NCBI RefSeq assembly: GCF_900104555.1
Contig: NZ_FNJU01000003.1
Location: 468,802 to 532,801, forward strand
DNA length: 64,000 nt
Direction of reading: 5' to 3'
Source: Litchfieldia salsa
GTDB taxonomy: Bacteria; Bacillota; Bacilli; Bacillales; Bacillaceae_L
Shown: piece after piece, positions 17,998 to 26,546 of the stretch
Layout of the letters: every line of letters starts with the position of its first letter
Numbering within the stretch: the first letter of the stretch is position 1
Made by a program: the position numbers and the translations under genes
The notes under the pieces: model-generated
Told to the model about the DNA's origin: nothing
What the model saw: the letters and a program-made list of their open reading frames with translations, nothing else
The model's database searches: none

Positions 17998-20900
17998 TCA
18001 ATCAAGCCTCAGTATTTCGCGTATGTCCTCATCAGTAAGTCTAGACGACTTTTGGTTATTATCGATAATTTCTTCAATCAAATCTCTTTTTTTATCTTGT
18101 AGCTCATTCATTTTTTCTTCGACAGTTCCTCTGGTTATTAATTTTATCACCTGAACAACCTTGGTTTGACCAATTCTGTGTGCACGTGCTGTCGCTTGCT
18201 CTTCGACAGCTGGATTCCACCAAATATCATAAAGGATAACCGTATCTGCTCCCGTGACATTAAGTCCAGTTCCCCCTGCCTTTAATGAAATTAAAAACAA
18301 ATCACGTTCACCTGCATTAAATCGGTTACAGGTAGCCACCCTCTCGTCTGAAGGTGTTTGTCCATCTAAATAAAAAAATGGCCTTCCTTGTTTCGCCAAC
18401 TCCCTACCTATTAATTCAAGCATCTTCGTAAATTGTGAAAAAATCAGGACCCTTCTACCCGATGCGTTCGATTCCTTTAAAATTTTCATGAGGCGTTCGA
18501 ATTTTGCTGAACTGCCCTCATATCCATCTACAAATAAGCCTGGATGACAACATATTTGCCGCAATCTAGTTAATCCTGCTAATATTTTGATTCGATTTTT
18601 TCGAAGTGTATCTTTATCCAAGTGCTTTAATGTGTCATGTCGCAGCTTCGCTAAGTACGCAGCATATAATTTTTTCTGATCTTCTAGTAGCTCCACCGAT
18701 TCTAATGCTTCTTGTCTATCAGGAAGCTCTTCAAGTACATCTTCTTTCAACCTCCGAAGTAAAAATGGCTGGATTCTTCTTGTAATTGTTTTTCTAGAAA
18801 GGTGGCTAAACTCTTTTAGTCCTTGGAATAATTCAGGAAATACGATGTGAAAAATCGACCATAGTTCCTCTAATGAATTCTCCACTGGTGTTCCTGTTAA
18901 TGCAAATCGATGCTTTGCATGCAATCTTTTTACAGCTTTAGCAGTTTGCGTTACTGGATTTTTGAACATCTGTGCCTCATCAAAGAACACCGTATGAAAC
19001 GACTGTTTTGCATACCATTCTACATCTTTTCGTAACAAAGGATATGATGTAATCACAACATCCATTTCTGCTATTTCTCGTTGTAAGGTGACTCTCTCTT
19101 CCTTATTTCCATCAACCACTACCGCTTGGATATCTGTAGCAAACTTAAAAAACTCACTTAACCAGTTATAAGTCAGAGATGAAGGACAAACAATGAGAGC
19201 AGGCAATTTCTTTTCACGAATCTCTTTAAGCTCCGAGACAATAAAGGCAATGCTTTGCAATGTTTTACCCAGCCCCATATCATCTGCAAGAATACCTCCA
19301 AACCCGTGATGGGCTAATGATTTCATCCACTTATAACCGTCCTGTTGGTAATTTCTTAAGATTGTTTCTAAACCTTTCGGAAGTTCAAAATTCATTGCAC
19401 TTGGATTTGTAAGACTTTCTAAATATGACCGAAATGATTCTTCAAAAGTAAATATCCCTTCCTCTGCAGAGTCAAGAAGATGATACCCCTTAATAAACGG
19501 TAAATTTAGACCTTCTTCTAAATCATCTAATTGAATGGGAAGTGCAGTTAAAAATCGACTAATTTCCTCAAAATCTCTTGTCTGCAAAGATAAGAAAGAG
19601 CCATCACGTAATCGATAATACTTCCGTTTTTCCTCAACAGCCTGGAGAAGATCACGAATATCATGATCAGCTATTCCCTCCATCTCAAATTTAAATTCTA
19701 ACCAATTCGTTCTCTCCTTTTTCACCTTGACTCTTATTTGCGGACGAGTATTCACTCTAAAGACTCGGTTTCTTACCGCTGTTGTAGCATATACTTGCAC
19801 TAGATTACTAAGTTTAGGCACAATGTTGTACAAGAATTCATATTCGAGTTCCTCATTATGGATAAAGTACCCACCTTCTGTCGTGGAAAACAAACTCTCA
19901 TCCATTAGTTCTAGAACTTCTAATTCCTTTACTTCATCTCTTATTAGTAATGTATTAATAGGTTGGTTTTCTTCCAGAGGATTAATCACTAGATTTTCAT
20001 AATGGAATTCAAGACCAGCAAGAAGTCGATTTTTCACTCGATCCAAGTATAATTTTGCAATCAAAGGTGTTTTTACGGTTTGGTTTGAGATATCTTTAGA
20101 AATTTCAACCATTCCTAATCGCTTTAAACCCGGAACTACTTTTTCTAAAAAGAAACCTAATTGATTTTCTGTGATTGGTAGTCGATTTGTTCCAGCTTCA
20201 TTAACCATCTGCTTTAGCTCTAATAGACGTCTGCAGTCATCCTGTTCCACCTTAAAAAACTTTCCATACGATAGAATAGTTTTGTAGGAATTTAAAACTA
20301 TTAATTCATTTAATCCCCTAATATTAAGGCTAAAACCTGTTGTTTCTCTTTTTTCCAATTTAAAATGTAAAGGAAGTCGTTCATTAGAAAAGATAATATT
20401 ATGAAACACATTTCCATCGTACTCTACCTTTACCGACGAGACTTTCTTTAGGAATGAACTAAGCCGTTCCCAAGAGCTTGGTGGCACAAGGAGTATTGGG
20501 GTTCTACCCTGCTCTTCATTACTATCTAACCGTGTTTCGGTATAGATTTCTTCATCCTGAACAATTTTAATTAATTGGTGAACGATTGTATCAGTTTCTC
20601 TATAAAAACAATGCAGGTTTGGGTTATAAATAAATGAATTAGAAAGGGGAATTAGCTTTCCTTCTTTAACATGCTCTAAAAATGTCCTTATATCTTTCAC
20701 GTTGATTCCGTTGATATTCAGTTCTATTCCAATCATTCGATGTCCCTTGACTAAAGCTATAAGCTTGCATATAAACTCAACCTCAAGAACCTGTCGGTTT
20801 TCAAAGTGAAACTGGTGGCTGCTTGTCCGAATAGGTTGGTCATCGAAAACATTTAACCATTCATCAGCAAGATTTGAATTTAACTCATAGCCTTCTTCTA

Positions 20901-21207
20901 TTAGTTGACTAGGATTTGTTTTGTTTTTTTGGTGTTCATATACCGACAATAGAACTGCGGCGATATGCTGACAATGCATTTTAAAGGAACCTAATTTAGG
21001 ACATGTACATGTTGCGACAAAGTTCTCGTTGTCTTTCCTTTCAATCAAAACAACAAAATCTTCAATTCCTGACACCACTGCCTTACAACTATTAAGACTA
21101 TATAAATCAAAAGTGACTTTATTAGACCGATAAAAAGCATCCCCTCTTTTAAAGGAGACAGAACCGCACATTTCTTTAATAACTTTTAGATTTAACCTAA
21201 TGTCCAA
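17998..21207 (-). CDS. SWI2/SNF2-family helicase with N-terminal SWIM zinc finger
   Basis: A 1069-residue DNA translocase-type ATPase. A SWIM zinc finger is at residues 67-81 (Cys67-x-Cys69-x9-Cys79-x-His81). A long middle region of bacterial SNF2-associated type follows. The C-terminal half is the SNF2 engine: DDMGLGKT (Walker A), FDEAQ (motif II), LTGTPVENSLEELWSI (motif III) and ARAHRIGQ (motif VI). Translation starts at a TTG (21205-21207) behind GGGAG. It is related to YwqA-like proteins of B. subtilis but carries an extra N-terminal part. The bacterial function is unsettled; remodelling of DNA-bound proteins or RNA polymerase is the usual suggestion. Confidence 0.92.
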   Translation of the reverse strand: MDIRLNLKVIKEMCGSVSFKRGDAFYRSNKVTFDLYSLNSCKAVVSGIEDFVVLIERKDNENFVATCTCPKLGSFKMHCQHIAAVLLSVYEHQKNKTNPSQLIEEGYELNSNLADEWLNVFDDQPIRTSSHQFHFENRQVLEVEFICKLIALVKGHRMIGIELNINGINVKDIRTFLEHVKEGKLIPLSNSFIYNPNLHCFYRETDTIVHQLIKIVQDEEIYTETRLDSNEEQGRTPILLVPPSSWERLSSFLKKVSSVKVEYDGNVFHNIIFSNERLPLHFKLEKRETTGFSLNIRGLNELIVLNSYKTILSYGKFFKVEQDDCRRLLELKQMVNEAGTNRLPITENQLGFFLEKVVPGLKRLGMVEISKDISNQTVKTPLIAKLYLDRVKNRLLAGLEFHYENLVINPLEENQPINTLLIRDEVKELEVLELMDESLFSTTEGGYFIHNEELEYEFLYNIVPKLSNLVQVYATTAVRNRVFRVNTRPQIRVKVKKERTNWLEFKFEMEGIADHDIRDLLQAVEEKRKYYRLRDGSFLSLQTRDFEEISRFLTALPIQLDDLEEGLNLPFIKGYHLLDSAEEGIFTFEESFRSYLESLTNPSAMNFELPKGLETILRNYQQDGYKWMKSLAHHGFGGILADDMGLGKTLQSIAFIVSELKEIREKKLPALIVCPSSLTYNWLSEFFKFATDIQAVVVDGNKEERVTLQREIAEMDVVITSYPLLRKDVEWYAKQSFHTVFFDEAQMFKNPVTQTAKAVKRLHAKHRFALTGTPVENSLEELWSIFHIVFPELFQGLKEFSHLSRKTITRRIQPFLLRRLKEDVLEELPDRQEALESVELLEDQKKLYAAYLAKLRHDTLKHLDKDTLRKNRIKILAGLTRLRQICCHPGLFVDGYEGSSAKFERLMKILKESNASGRRVLIFSQFTKMLELIGRELAKQGRPFFYLDGQTPSDERVATCNRFNAGERDLFLISLKAGGTGLNVTGADTVILYDIWWNPAVEEQATARAHRIGQTKVVQVIKLITRGTVEEKMNELQDKKRDLIEEIIDNNQKSSRLTDEDIREILRLD

Positions 21208-21332
21208 TAAGCTTTCTCCCTTCCCTTAGGGATTCAATTAAAATAATCTACATTTTACAATTTAACATATTTAGTACTTTTCTTACATTTATTTAAACTA
21301 TAAAACACTTCTAATAATTTACAGTTTGAACT

Positions 21333-21368
21333 AAAAAAATCTCGTCCAACTAAAGCTAGGACGAGATT
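21333..21368 (-). terminator. Orphan minus-strand terminator upstream of the SNF2 gene
   Basis: On the minus strand AATCTCGTCC and GGACGAGATT form a perfect 10-pair stem (21338-21368) followed by seven T residues. It lies upstream of the SNF2 start codon. The nearest minus-strand gene further up (21902-22075) has its own terminator. Confidence 0.8.
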
Positions 21369-21446
21369 AAACGTTCACAGAAAACACCCTAGAAATACTT
21401 AGATTCATGTATTAGAAAAAAATAATCAAATTTACAAGATATAAAT

Positions 21447-21475
21447 TTGCATTTGTATAAATTTCCTGTTATGAT
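21447..21475 (+). promoter_or_regulatory. Putative sigma-A promoter of the cold-shock gene
   Basis: TTGCAT (21447-21452) and TATGAT (21470-21475) are 17 bases apart. A start near 21482 would give an untranslated leader of about 110 bases. Long structured leaders of this kind are known for csp mRNAs and control their stability and translation in the cold. Confidence 0.6.
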
Positions 21476-21592
21476 AAGTAAGAATTATTTTTGTTCGGTG
21501 TAAAGGATAGTAAGTTTTGACTTTTCGTCTTGATGATCACTTTGGGCAAGGATAGTAATACATTGTGTGATACACACTAGGAGGCAACAAAA

Positions 21593-21793
21593 ATGGAACA
21601 AGGTACAGTAAAATGGTTTAATGCAGAAAAAGGTTTTGGATTCATCGAGCGTGAAAATGGGGACGATGTATTCGTACATTTCTCAGCTATCCAAAGTGAA
21701 GGTTTCAAGTCTTTAGACGAAGGTCAAAAAGTTACTTTTGACGTTGAGCAAGGTGCTCGTGGACCTCAAGCTTCTAACGTTCAAAAAGCATAA
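21593..21793 (+). CDS. Cold-shock protein, CspB/CspD type
   Basis: A 66-residue single cold-shock domain that binds single-stranded nucleic acid as an RNA chaperone. RNP1 is KGFGFIER and RNP2 is VFVHFSAI. The start [16 protein letters not shown] is typical. TAGGAGG precedes the ATG. It is a single gene with its own promoter, a long leader and a strong terminator at 21811. Which Csp paralogue it corresponds to cannot be told from sequence this conserved. Confidence 0.96.
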   Translation: MEQGTVKWFNAEKGFGFIERENGDDVFVHFSAIQSEGFKSLDEGQKVTFDVEQGARGPQASNVQKA

Positions 21794-21810
21794 TAATTAT
21801 GCTTATCCGA

Positions 21811-21842
21811 AGCAGACTCTTTAAAGAGTCTGCTTTTTTTGC
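21811..21842 (+). terminator. Terminator of the csp gene
   Basis: AAGCAGACTC and GAGTCTGCTT (21811-21836) form a hairpin followed by a T7 run. Confidence 0.9.
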
Positions 21843-21861
21843 GTTTTAATAATAACTTGAG

Positions 21862-21897
21862 CGTAAAAAAAAAGCCTACTCATCTTTGAGTAGGCTC
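21862..21897 (-). terminator. Terminator of the small gene at 21902-22075
   Basis: On the minus strand GAGCCTACTC and GAGTAGGCT form a hairpin (21873-21897) followed by nine or more T residues. Confidence 0.9.
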
Positions 21898-21901
21898 AAT
21901 T

Positions 21902-22075
21902 TTAGTCATTTTTAGTTAATTCTTCTTCAAAATAGAATGTAGAAGGATGTTCATTAACTGTATAAGAATATTTTTTCATATTGTTAACATATTGCCATTT
22001 ATTGATTGTGACCAATTCGTTTGTTAATTGAATTTTCACAGATTCTCCACTTTGATACTTATTTTTATTCTTCAA
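21902..22075 (-). CDS. Small hypothetical protein, about 57 aa
   Basis: A short protein with a beta-rich, SH3-like look (KYQSGESVKIQL, then TINKWQYVNNMKKYSYTVNEHPSTFYFEEEL). I place the start at TTG 22073-22075 behind AAGGTGGA. The frame can also be opened four codons earlier at a GTG that overlaps the ribosome site. It ends in an acidic tail and has its own terminator. No membrane segment. I do not recognise the family and assign no function. Confidence 0.6.
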   Translation of the reverse strand: MKNKNKYQSGESVKIQLTNELVTINKWQYVNNMKKYSYTVNEHPSTFYFEEELTKND

Positions 22076-22087
22076 TAATAAATCCAC

Positions 22088-22505
22088 CTTTTATTTTATA
22101 TTATACCACATATTGAAACATTGTGTTTATAAATATTGAGGTTCATTCCTTTATTACAAATCGTCACGTATATCTAGATAGATATTTCCTCCCCCATCTT
22201 TTTAATTTTTTTAAAACCCTATTCAAAATCTTTCTAACTCAGGTTCGTACTAATATTTTTTAACCATTCAATCATTTTAATGCAAGGTTATTAGGTAGAA
22301 ACGAAATAATATCTTCTACCAACTTTTTTCTTGCTTCGTCCATAGAAAGTTCGATTACCTTTTTTGCACGAGGTGTATAGTGAATGAATAACCCAATTCA
22401 CGATCAACTTAAAGTAAGTTTTACAAAATCTCACAATGACAACTTTATTTATGTAGGTTTATAATAGAAAAATAAAAAAAGATGATTTGAAAGTAGGAAC
22501 CAAAT
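22088..22505. other. Intergenic region with a possible gene relic
   Basis: About 420 AT-rich bases. Apart from the 42-codon frame at 22272-22397 and the GTAGGAA ribosome site of the next gene, I see no gene, clear hairpin or repeat. Confidence 0.5.
22272..22397 (-). pseudogene. Possible relic of a ClpC-type N-terminal domain
   Basis: A stop-to-stop frame of 42 codons without a usable start reads HYTPRAKKVIELSMDEARKK and then diverges. The first part closely follows the opening of Clp N-domains (FTPRAKKVLELS-like in ClpC proteins). The expected continuation (GHxxIGTEHILLGL) is absent. This looks like the remains of a deleted clp-like gene, but the similarity is short and could be chance. Confidence 0.3.
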
Positions 22506-24008
22506 GTGAACATATATTTGTCGTTTAAAAAACAGCTATTCTATAACTACTTATTAGGTTCATTTATCGCTATATGTGGTGTAGGTGGCGTTTTTATTTT
22601 TTTAACCCTCGATCTCTCCAAAATGGAAAAAGGTTATATGGCCATGGTTTTACTATCTTCTCTTCTCATTATGTTACCTATTGAGTATCTAAAATTTACC
22701 CGTGATTTAAGACCTATATCCGATATTTTTCACAATGAAAACCATAGTATTTCCACCATTCAAACAGTTTTCAATTATATTCACAGATACCCAATCATCA
22801 CTTTCAAACGAATAATGGGTCCACATTTATTAGGCTTATCCATACCGGCTTCGATCATGTGTTATATTTTTATAAAAATTGAACTATTAATTATTCCATT
22901 TCAATATATTTTTCTGGCTATGATTGGTGCAATTTTAGTTGCGGGAATGCATGGTATTATAGAGTTGTTTCTTACAATAAAAGCTATTCAGCCCCTATTG
23001 AAATACTTAGAGGAATATTCTATCAAGAAATTTAACCATGGCATTTCATTAGAAGGTCAAATGGTATTATCAATAAAAAAGAAGTTTCAACTTAGTTTTC
23101 TATATATAACTGCATTCCCTATCCTTTTATTTAGTTTAGCAACCCAAGTAAGATTAAATGTTATTTCTTTAAGTGGTGTTCACTATTGGAACTGGGCAAA
23201 CTTTATTATTATTCTTGCACTAACGTTTGCTTTTTTTGGAGCCAAGCTGTTATATTCTGATCTAAACCAACCAATTACCCAACTTCAGAATTCGATGAAA
23301 AAAGTACAAGAGGGAAATCTCTCTAAAACAGACGATATCTATTCAGATGAATTCTCTGGATTAGTAAATGGTTTTAATCACATGGTCGATGCTATAAAAC
23401 TTCGTGATTTAAAAAATCAGCAAATGTTTGAAAGCTTTCTCGAAAGTCTCTCAACTGCGCTCGATGCTAGAGACCCTTATACTGCTGGGCACTCGGTTCG
23501 GGTTGCTGGTTATTCATTTGAGATTGGTAAACGTGCTGGATTAAGTAATGAAGAATTGTCTTTACTAAAGAAATCTGCCCTTATCCATGATATTGGTAAA
23601 ATTGGAGTTTCTGATAGTATCTTGTTAAAAGATGGGAAATTAGATGATATTGAATTTGCTGCGATTCAAAAGCATCCAGAAATAGGAGCGAAGATATTGA
23701 CACAAGTCCAAGAATTTTCTGAACTAGACCCATTGATTGAAGGTGTGTTATATCATCATGAACGATTTGATGGCAAAGGGTACCCTAGAGGCTTAAAGGG
23801 ATTGGATATCCCCTTATATGGACGTATAATAGCTGTTGCTGATGCCTATGATGCTATGACTTCTGATCGCCCTTATCGAAAAGGGATGGATAAAGAAAAG
23901 GCACTCCATATTATTAGTAATGGAAGTGGTACTCAATGGGATGCTGAGCTGGCACAATTATTTATAGAATTTATGGCCGTTGGTAGTGATAAGGCAGAAA
24001 GTGTATAA
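22506..24008 (+). CDS. Membrane HD-GYP cyclic di-GMP phosphodiesterase
   Basis: A 500-residue protein. About six hydrophobic helices occupy residues 12-250. A HAMP-like linker follows (about 250-300), then an HD-GYP domain with HDIGKIG at 361-367 and HHERFDGKGYP at 417-427. These supply the metal ligands and the GYP signature of enzymes that degrade cyclic di-GMP to GMP. Start is GTG at 22506 behind GTAGGAA; the ATG two bases earlier is out of frame and stops at once. It could oppose the diguanylate cyclase at 14797-16422. The integral-membrane N-terminus suggests it senses a membrane or small-molecule signal. Confidence 0.9.
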   Translation: MNIYLSFKKQLFYNYLLGSFIAICGVGGVFIFLTLDLSKMEKGYMAMVLLSSLLIMLPIEYLKFTRDLRPISDIFHNENHSISTIQTVFNYIHRYPIITFKRIMGPHLLGLSIPASIMCYIFIKIELLIIPFQYIFLAMIGAILVAGMHGIIELFLTIKAIQPLLKYLEEYSIKKFNHGISLEGQMVLSIKKKFQLSFLYITAFPILLFSLATQVRLNVISLSGVHYWNWANFIIILALTFAFFGAKLLYSDLNQPITQLQNSMKKVQEGNLSKTDDIYSDEFSGLVNGFNHMVDAIKLRDLKNQQMFESFLESLSTALDARDPYTAGHSVRVAGYSFEIGKRAGLSNEELSLLKKSALIHDIGKIGVSDSILLKDGKLDDIEFAAIQKHPEIGAKILTQVQEFSELDPLIEGVLYHHERFDGKGYPRGLKGLDIPLYGRIIAVADAYDAMTSDRPYRKGMDKEKALHIISNGSGTQWDAELAQLFIEFMAVGSDKAESV

Positions 24009-24063
24009 TATAGACGAAACGGACATTATAAATAGAACACTAATTTGTTTAAAGGAATGAAAA

Positions 24064-24348
24064 ATGATGAAAATAATCAGCCATACTGTAGAAAAACTAA
24101 TCGACCCTACGGGTATCCTTCTAGGGGAACGTTATGAATTTATTCTAAACATAGAAGTGCCAGAGGATGATGAATTATACTCTGAACATGGATTGAAAAT
24201 TAAAGCAATATTTGTTGTAAATCAATCTGATGTAAGGCTTGCTCAATACTATATTATTGAACAAGTTACAGAAGTAATACTAGACTTTGAATTAGAGGAA
24301 GATGAAGAAATCCTTATTAAGGACTATTGCTCTAGACATTTACAGTAA
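24064..24348 (+). CDS. DUF6509-like small acidic protein
   Basis: A 94-residue protein with the pattern HTVEKLIDPTGILLGERYEF and NIEVPEDDELYSEHGL. I recognise this as a conserved Bacillus family now called DUF6509, sometimes mislabelled pullulanase. It is predicted mostly beta with an acidic C-terminal half and no membrane segment. It starts 55 bases after the HD-GYP gene and may share its transcript, which ends at the terminator at 24367-24412. Its function is unknown. Confidence 0.7.
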   Translation: MMKIISHTVEKLIDPTGILLGERYEFILNIEVPEDDELYSEHGLKIKAIFVVNQSDVRLAQYYIIEQVTEVILDFELEEDEEILIKDYCSRHLQ

Positions 24349-24366
24349 TAATCAATTGAATTTTCA

Positions 24367-24412
24367 AAAGAGGTGCCAGTACCAAGTTCCTTGTAGCTGA
24401 CACCTCTTTTTC
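24367..24412 (+). terminator. Terminator after the DUF6509-like gene
   Basis: AAAGAGGTGCCAG pairs with CTGACACCTCTTT (one mismatch), followed by TTTCA. A-runs on the far side let it also serve the convergent gene at 24436. Confidence 0.8.
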
Positions 24413-24435
24413 ATTACAAATTGATCTCCACTCTT

Positions 24436-24906
24436 TCATTCTGACCGGAAGCGCAAAATAATCGCCCTAATGATATAGCCTATTCCTAGCCCCGGGAATA
24501 GGAATAGAATTGGAAGCCATACAGGTCCTAGTAACACCCCAAATATTTTAATCGTATATGAATACATTAACCCAATCGTAACAAAATACGCAGCAAAAGC
24601 TAATGGAAGATAGATGTATCTTTTAGTTTCTTCTCCCTTATGGGAAAATTTATAAGCATCCCAAATTGCATACATATACACACATGGGTAAAACATAAGC
24701 CACTGATAATTAGTTATATTGATGGCACCTTCTATATCTCCAATAAAACTATATAATATCGCCATATTAAAGTGGCTGAAAACATTAATCAATATTTCTA
24801 AAAATATAAATACAAATCCTTTTGTCATTTGCTTATTTAGTAATTGTCCGAACCCTGGAAAAGCGATACTCCATAATACCACTTCTAATGTTTTGTCTTT
24901 ATTCAT
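24436..24906 (-). CDS. Multi-pass membrane protein of unknown function, 156 aa
   Basis: A small protein with four to five hydrophobic helices. It begins MNKDKTLEVVLWSIAFPGFGQLLNKQMTKG. The PGFGQLLNKQ-KG element resembles a motif seen in several small Bacillus membrane proteins, some related to TM2-like domains. No catalytic or transport signature is visible. It is monocistronic between two terminators. Function cannot be assigned. Confidence 0.75.
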   Translation of the reverse strand: MNKDKTLEVVLWSIAFPGFGQLLNKQMTKGFVFIFLEILINVFSHFNMAILYSFIGDIEGAINITNYQWLMFYPCVYMYAIWDAYKFSHKGEETKRYIYLPLAFAAYFVTIGLMYSYTIKIFGVLLGPVWLPILFLFPGLGIGYIIRAIILRFRSE

Positions 24907-25243
24907 TTTATTTTCCTTTTATTAAATTTTTTTGTCTTATAGAAACCACCCTTTTTCAAAATTCCAACTATGTAGAAGTGAATATAAAAAAGACCTTTTT
25001 TATATGTTGTGTGCTTGGGAAATAAACATTTTTATCAACCATAAGGATCACCCTTATAAATATTTTGTACCCTTATGATGATGTAAAAGGTTGGAATATA
25101 TGTATTAAAAACAACATTTAAATTTTTGATCTCTTTTACCCATGTCACAAATGACTTCTTAAAATAAATAATTGGTCAAATACCCAGACCATTTTTTTAG
25201 GCATGAATATACTAAATTAAAGACTTGCTAAGGAGTGTGTGTA
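24907..25243. other. Intergenic region upstream of the Hsp20 gene
   Basis: About 340 AT-rich bases without a gene. CATAAGG near 25041 and CCTTATG near 25071 form a spaced inverted repeat. GGTCAAATACCCAGACC near 25175 is a short inverted repeat containing one CtsR-like half (GGTCAAA) but not the second half the family needs. No CIRCE element is present. Confidence 0.4.
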
Positions 25244-25717
25244 ATGAAAGATAAGGATAATAACAACTTTCAGAAAAAGCACCAACCATCATTAACCAAT
25301 CCGTTGATGAAATCAATGAATGAATTTTTTAATCAAAAACCTGTTAAGCGCCTAATTGATTCAATTGATGAGTTCTTTGAGCAACCATTTCCACTCCCCA
25401 CTATCCCTATTAAGATGCACGAGACTGAAAAAGCATTAATCATACAAGCAGATTTACCTGGTATAAAGAAGCAGCAAATTACACTAGATTATTCTCCACA
25501 AGCAATTATTATTTCAATAAAACACGAAGAAGAGTATGAGGAAAACAATGTTTCAAAAGATTTTTATTTTAATAAACAAAGCATTAATTATTCTTCAAGA
25601 ACAATCCCACTACCATATATAGTAGATGAACGTCTAATTAAAGCATCTTACAAAAACGGTCAATTATTAATAAAAGTACCAAGAGAACCACGTCATAAGA
25701 TAGAAATTACTGATTAA
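25244..25717 (+). CDS. Small heat-shock protein, Hsp20/alpha-crystallin family
   Basis: A 157-residue ATP-independent chaperone. The alpha-crystallin domain covers about residues 57-150, with KALIIQADLPGIKKQQI at its start and the YKNGQLLIKVP strand near its end. That C-terminal motif is A-x-x-x-N-G-x-L in the family and ASYKNGQLLIKVP here. The ATG at 25244 follows AAGGAG. The preceding frame has three extra codons but a worse site. A CotP/YocM-like spore or stress role is possible, because the genes downstream are sporulation-type. A hairpin terminator follows. Confidence 0.9.
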   Translation: MKDKDNNNFQKKHQPSLTNPLMKSMNEFFNQKPVKRLIDSIDEFFEQPFPLPTIPIKMHETEKALIIQADLPGIKKQQITLDYSPQAIIISIKHEEEYEENNVSKDFYFNKQSINYSSRTIPLPYIVDERLIKASYKNGQLLIKVPREPRHKIEITD

Positions 25718-25727
25718 AAGATGACTG

Positions 25728-25773
25728 AGCACCACACTACCTCATATTTTTGTTTAAAAATACTTGTGGTGCT
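25728..25773 (+). terminator. Hairpin after the Hsp20 gene
   Basis: AGCACCAC (25728-25735) pairs with GTGGTGCT (25766-25773), followed by TTGTAG. The loop is long and the U-tract weak. Confidence 0.55.
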
Positions 25774-25849
25774 TTGTAGAAAATAAATTAGATATTTTCC
25801 TTACATAGTTTCAAATGATATATAGCACCCTATTTTTAGGAGGTGCTAT

Positions 25850-26050
25850 ATGAAAAAAAATAAAGGTAACGAAGAAATGCCTGACTTTCAACAACTAAGT
25901 GATAGAATCATTGCCAATCCTAGTCCAGAGCCTTCTATTGTCATTAAAACCAATCTAGACCCAAAAGGACCTACTGATGAAAATCCATATTTCGTTGAAG
26001 GAAAATCAGATGAAGATAAATTCTCTTCATACTTCAGTGATAAACAATGA
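25850..26050 (+). CDS. 66-aa hydrophilic hypothetical protein
   Basis: An ATG behind a perfect AGGAGGTG starts a charged, Pro/Asp-rich peptide (NPSPEPSIVIKTNLDPKGPTDENPYFVEG) with no membrane segment. It ends 18 bases before the csgA-like gene and is almost certainly in the same transcript. That placement suggests late-sporulation expression. I do not recognise a family. Confidence 0.7.
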   Translation: MKKNKGNEEMPDFQQLSDRIIANPSPEPSIVIKTNLDPKGPTDENPYFVEGKSDEDKFSSYFSDKQ

Positions 26051-26068
26051 GAAGTGGAGTGAACAATT

Positions 26069-26320
26069 TTGATTGAAGCATTAGGTTATTTAAGAGAATC
26101 GATTTCTAATTATAGTGACGAACAGAAGGACGCACTAAGTATACAAAATAAAATAAATGAAAATAGGTATGAAAGCGAAACCATGTTTATTAGGGATTTA
26201 ACAGAAGATGAAATCTCTTTTCTGAATAATATCCTACCTGATGAGATTAATTATGCAATGAATGAGAAAGATTATAAACGGGTAAACGAGCTTAATGAGG
26301 TTTATGAACTATTGTATTAG
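26069..26320 (+). CDS. csgA: CsgA-like sporulation protein (sigma-G dependent)
   Basis: An 83-residue helical protein. The opening EALGYLRESISNY and the C-terminal FIRDLTEDEISFLNNILPDE...RVNELNEVYELLY closely resemble CsgA of B. subtilis, a small protein made in the forespore under sigma G. The start is TTG at 26069 behind GGAG. A YbxH-like gene follows directly, the same pair as in B. subtilis. The molecular function of CsgA is unknown. The identification is from memory of the family. Confidence 0.75.
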   Translation: MIEALGYLRESISNYSDEQKDALSIQNKINENRYESETMFIRDLTEDEISFLNNILPDEINYAMNEKDYKRVNELNEVYELLY

Positions 26321-26341
26321 TGAAAGAAGGAAGAGTAGAAC

Positions 26342-26488
26342 ATGCAGCCGAACAGTAAAAATACTAAACAGTATTCAGATACTAATATTGAAGAAGTTAA
26401 AAAACTAAATGCTCAATCTGGACTATCTTATAACGAAGTGTTAGCCTTATTAGCAATGAATTATGAGCGAAGTAGAAAGCATAATTAG
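26342..26488 (+). CDS. YbxH-like small protein, 48 aa
   Basis: A frame from ATG 26342 behind an AAGGAAGAG site encodes MQPNSKNTKQYSDTNIEEVKKLN, then QSGLSYNEVLALLAM. The YSDTNIEEVKKLNAQSG element recalls YbxH of B. subtilis, which also lies immediately after csgA. No membrane segment. It ends the cassette; a terminator follows 11 bases later. Expression in the forespore is inferred from context only. Confidence 0.6.
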   Translation: MQPNSKNTKQYSDTNIEEVKKLNAQSGLSYNEVLALLAMNYERSRKHN

Positions 26489-26498
26489 ACGCAGTGTA

Positions 26499-26531
26499 TG
26501 TCACCACTATTTTATTTTTGTTGTGGTGACA
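26499..26531. terminator. Bidirectional terminator
   Basis: TGTCACCAC (26499-26507) pairs with GTGGTGACA (26523-26531) between the csgA cassette and the convergent MFS gene. T-rich sequence follows. Confidence 0.7.
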
Positions 26532-26546
26532 TCACTTTTACCTAAT

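Larger units (their letters stand above)
21208..21592. other. Intergenic region between divergent SNF2 helicase and csp genes
   Basis: This 385-base stretch holds the csp promoter (21447-21475), its roughly 110-base leader, and a minus-strand terminator (21333-21368) that no annotated gene explains. I found no additional open frame with a ribosome site. Confidence 0.6.

Noticed and set aside
24064..24348. Pullulanase annotation sometimes attached to this small family
   Set aside because: 94 residues with no glycosyl hydrolase motif cannot be a pullulanase.
25170..25200. CtsR operator upstream of the Hsp20 gene
   Set aside because: Only one GGTCAAA half is present; the direct repeat required by CtsR is missing, and no CIRCE is found.
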